A stretch of 12,663 nt of DNA from CAYYWW01 sp964475515 (GTDB taxonomy: Archaea; Aenigmatarchaeota; Aenigmatarchaeia; QMZP01): NCBI GenBank assembly GCA_964475515.1, contig CAYYWW010000026.1, positions 1 to 12,663 on the forward strand, given 5' to 3'. This document shows, one piece after another, positions 12,301 through 12,663 of the stretch; position 1 is the first letter of the stretch, and each line of letters begins with the position of its first letter. A model generated the notes under the pieces. That model made no database searches, was not told the origin of the DNA, and saw only the letters and a list, made by a program, of their open reading frames with translations. Both the position numbers and the translations under genes were made by a program.

Positions 12301-12307
12301 TTGTGCA
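12281..12307. repeat. Pair of 10-bp direct repeats (TTTTTGTGCA)
   Basis: TTTTTGTGCA occurs exactly at 12281-12290 and again at 12298-12307, start to start 17 bp. The pair covers the predicted start point of the minus-strand transcript and lies upstream of the winged-helix gene. It could be an operator for a DNA-binding regulator. The T-rich half reduces the weight of the match. Confidence 0.5.
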
Positions 12308-12320
12308 AAGCCCCGTAAAG

Positions 12321-12329
12321 TATTTAAAC
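12321..12329. promoter_or_regulatory. TATA-like box, probably serving the minus-strand unit
   Basis: TATTTAAAC contains the self-complementary core TTTAAA and can be read on either strand. On the minus strand it would start a transcript near 12300. On the plus strand it would start one near 12351, 40 nt before the winged-helix ATG, which already has a better-placed box at 12361-12370. Confidence 0.35.
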
Positions 12330-12360
12330 GGAAAAATTATATATTATGGTATAGAAACAT

Positions 12361-12370
12361 TATATTTTAA
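12361..12370 (+). promoter_or_regulatory. TATA box for the winged-helix gene
   Basis: TATATTTTAA is centred about 26 nt before ATG 12392, the standard leaderless spacing of this window. The whole interval 12052-12391 holds this box, the TATA-like box at 12321, the direct repeats, the candidate RNA and the 51-codon ORF. I see nothing else there. Confidence 0.55.
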
Positions 12371-12391
12371 TATGAAAATCTATATAAAAAT

Positions 12392-12601
12392 ATGAAAAGA
12401 GACCCGTTGACCATAATAGAGCAGTTGTTCGAATGTTTGGAAAGTGGTAGGCCTTTCACCATCAACGAACTCTCGAAGGAAACAGGAATACATTGCATCA
12501 CAATAAAAAGATATATAAAGCTTATACAGACAATTCGCCGAGAGCCAGAGGTTGAGATCATAAAAACAAAACATTCAATCATACTGAGAATCAAAAAATA
12601 A
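12392..12601 (+). CDS. Small winged helix-turn-helix DNA-binding protein
   Basis: The 69-aa protein is a single winged-helix domain. An N-terminal helix (IIEQLFECLE) is followed by Pro-Phe-Thr-Ile-Asn-Glu-Leu-Ser and then GIHCITIKRYIKLIQ, the recognition helix at about residues 33-47. Two short strands at the C-terminus (VEIIKTK, SIILRIKK) form the wing. This is the fold of many archaeal transcription regulators that carry no effector domain. The stand-alone size suggests dimeric DNA binding or a role as an adaptor. The nearest candidate targets are its own promoter and the 12281-12307 repeats, but this is inference from position only. Confidence 0.75.
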   Translation: MKRDPLTIIEQLFECLESGRPFTINELSKETGIHCITIKRYIKLIQTIRREPEVEIIKTKHSIILRIKK

Positions 12602-12655
12602 CAATTTAACTAAGAAAATCAAATAAATATTATTCGGTTCATGTTTAACAACTTA

Positions 12656-12661
12656 AGGTGA
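12656..12661 (+). promoter_or_regulatory. Shine-Dalgarno site for a gene starting past the window
   Basis: AAGGTGATA at the very end contains GGTGAT, a strong match to the archaeal anti-Shine-Dalgarno complement. A start codon is expected within a few bases after 12663. No coding sequence of that gene is visible. Confidence 0.4.
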
Positions 12662-12663
12662 TA

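Noticed and set aside
12367..12594. Minus-strand frames opposite the winged-helix gene
   Set aside because: The plus-strand frame shows a clear helix-turn-helix and a TATA box. The opposite frames are low-complexity and lack a recognisable domain.
1..12663. CRISPR array, suggested by the Cas4-like gene
   Set aside because: No regularly spaced repeats of 24-40 bp are visible. The only exact repeats are the 55-bp contig overlap and the 10-bp pair at 12281.

Overview
This AT-rich window comes from an archaeon, most likely a fragmentary metagenome assembly, since it carries two 100-N scaffold gaps. Archaeal origin is supported by a class I lysyl-tRNA synthetase, a RadB-type recombinase, three membrane-anchored proteins with archaeal type IV pilin-like (class III) N-termini, and AT-rich TATA boxes about 24-30 nt upstream of most start codons, which implies mostly leaderless transcripts. 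A few genes use a Shine-Dalgarno site of the GGTG/GGTGAT type. The phylum cannot be fixed from the sequence alone. RadB argues for Euryarchaeota or a DPANN-type lineage.

Layout. (1) 1-1946, mainly + strand: the divergent start of a gene leaving the window, an unrecognised 269-aa protein with an N-terminal AAA+ lid-like segment, RadB cut by gap 1, and the acidic C-terminus of another gene after the gap. (2) 1949-6943, entirely - strand. Read in transcription order it holds two tandem small four-cysteine pilin-like proteins, ScpA, ScpB, a 205-aa pilin-like protein with a beta-rich ectodomain, and LysS. Each gene has its own TATA box. (3) 7078-9047, + strand: a compact operon of a helical protein, a rhomboid intramembrane protease and a DUF72 TIM-barrel protein, with 1-nt spacing and then a 44-nt overlap. 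(4) 9119-11466: PurA, a small zinc-ribbon protein, and a convergent Cas4/Dna2-type Fe-S nuclease whose 3' end overlaps the zinc-ribbon gene by 33 bp. (5) 11626-12663: an unrecognised 141-aa protein, a non-standard intergenic stretch holding either a 51-codon ORF or a small RNA with direct repeats, a small winged-helix regulator, and a ribosome-binding site for a gene starting just past the window.

How the genes work together. Chromosome organisation (ScpA/ScpB kleisin complex), recombination and DNA end processing (RadB, Cas4-like nuclease), and housekeeping (LysS, PurA) are interleaved with cell-surface genes (pilin-like proteins, rhomboid). The most useful observations are these. Gap 2 is not a real gap: a 55-bp exact duplication flanks it, and joining the copies restores one intact pilin-like gene. 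That gene is a tandem paralogue of its neighbour with identical cysteine spacing. The Cas4-like nuclease stands without a CRISPR array and ends in a PCNA-binding-like TLDMF tail. A GC-enriched small-RNA-like unit with promoter and terminator signals sits upstream of the winged-helix gene.
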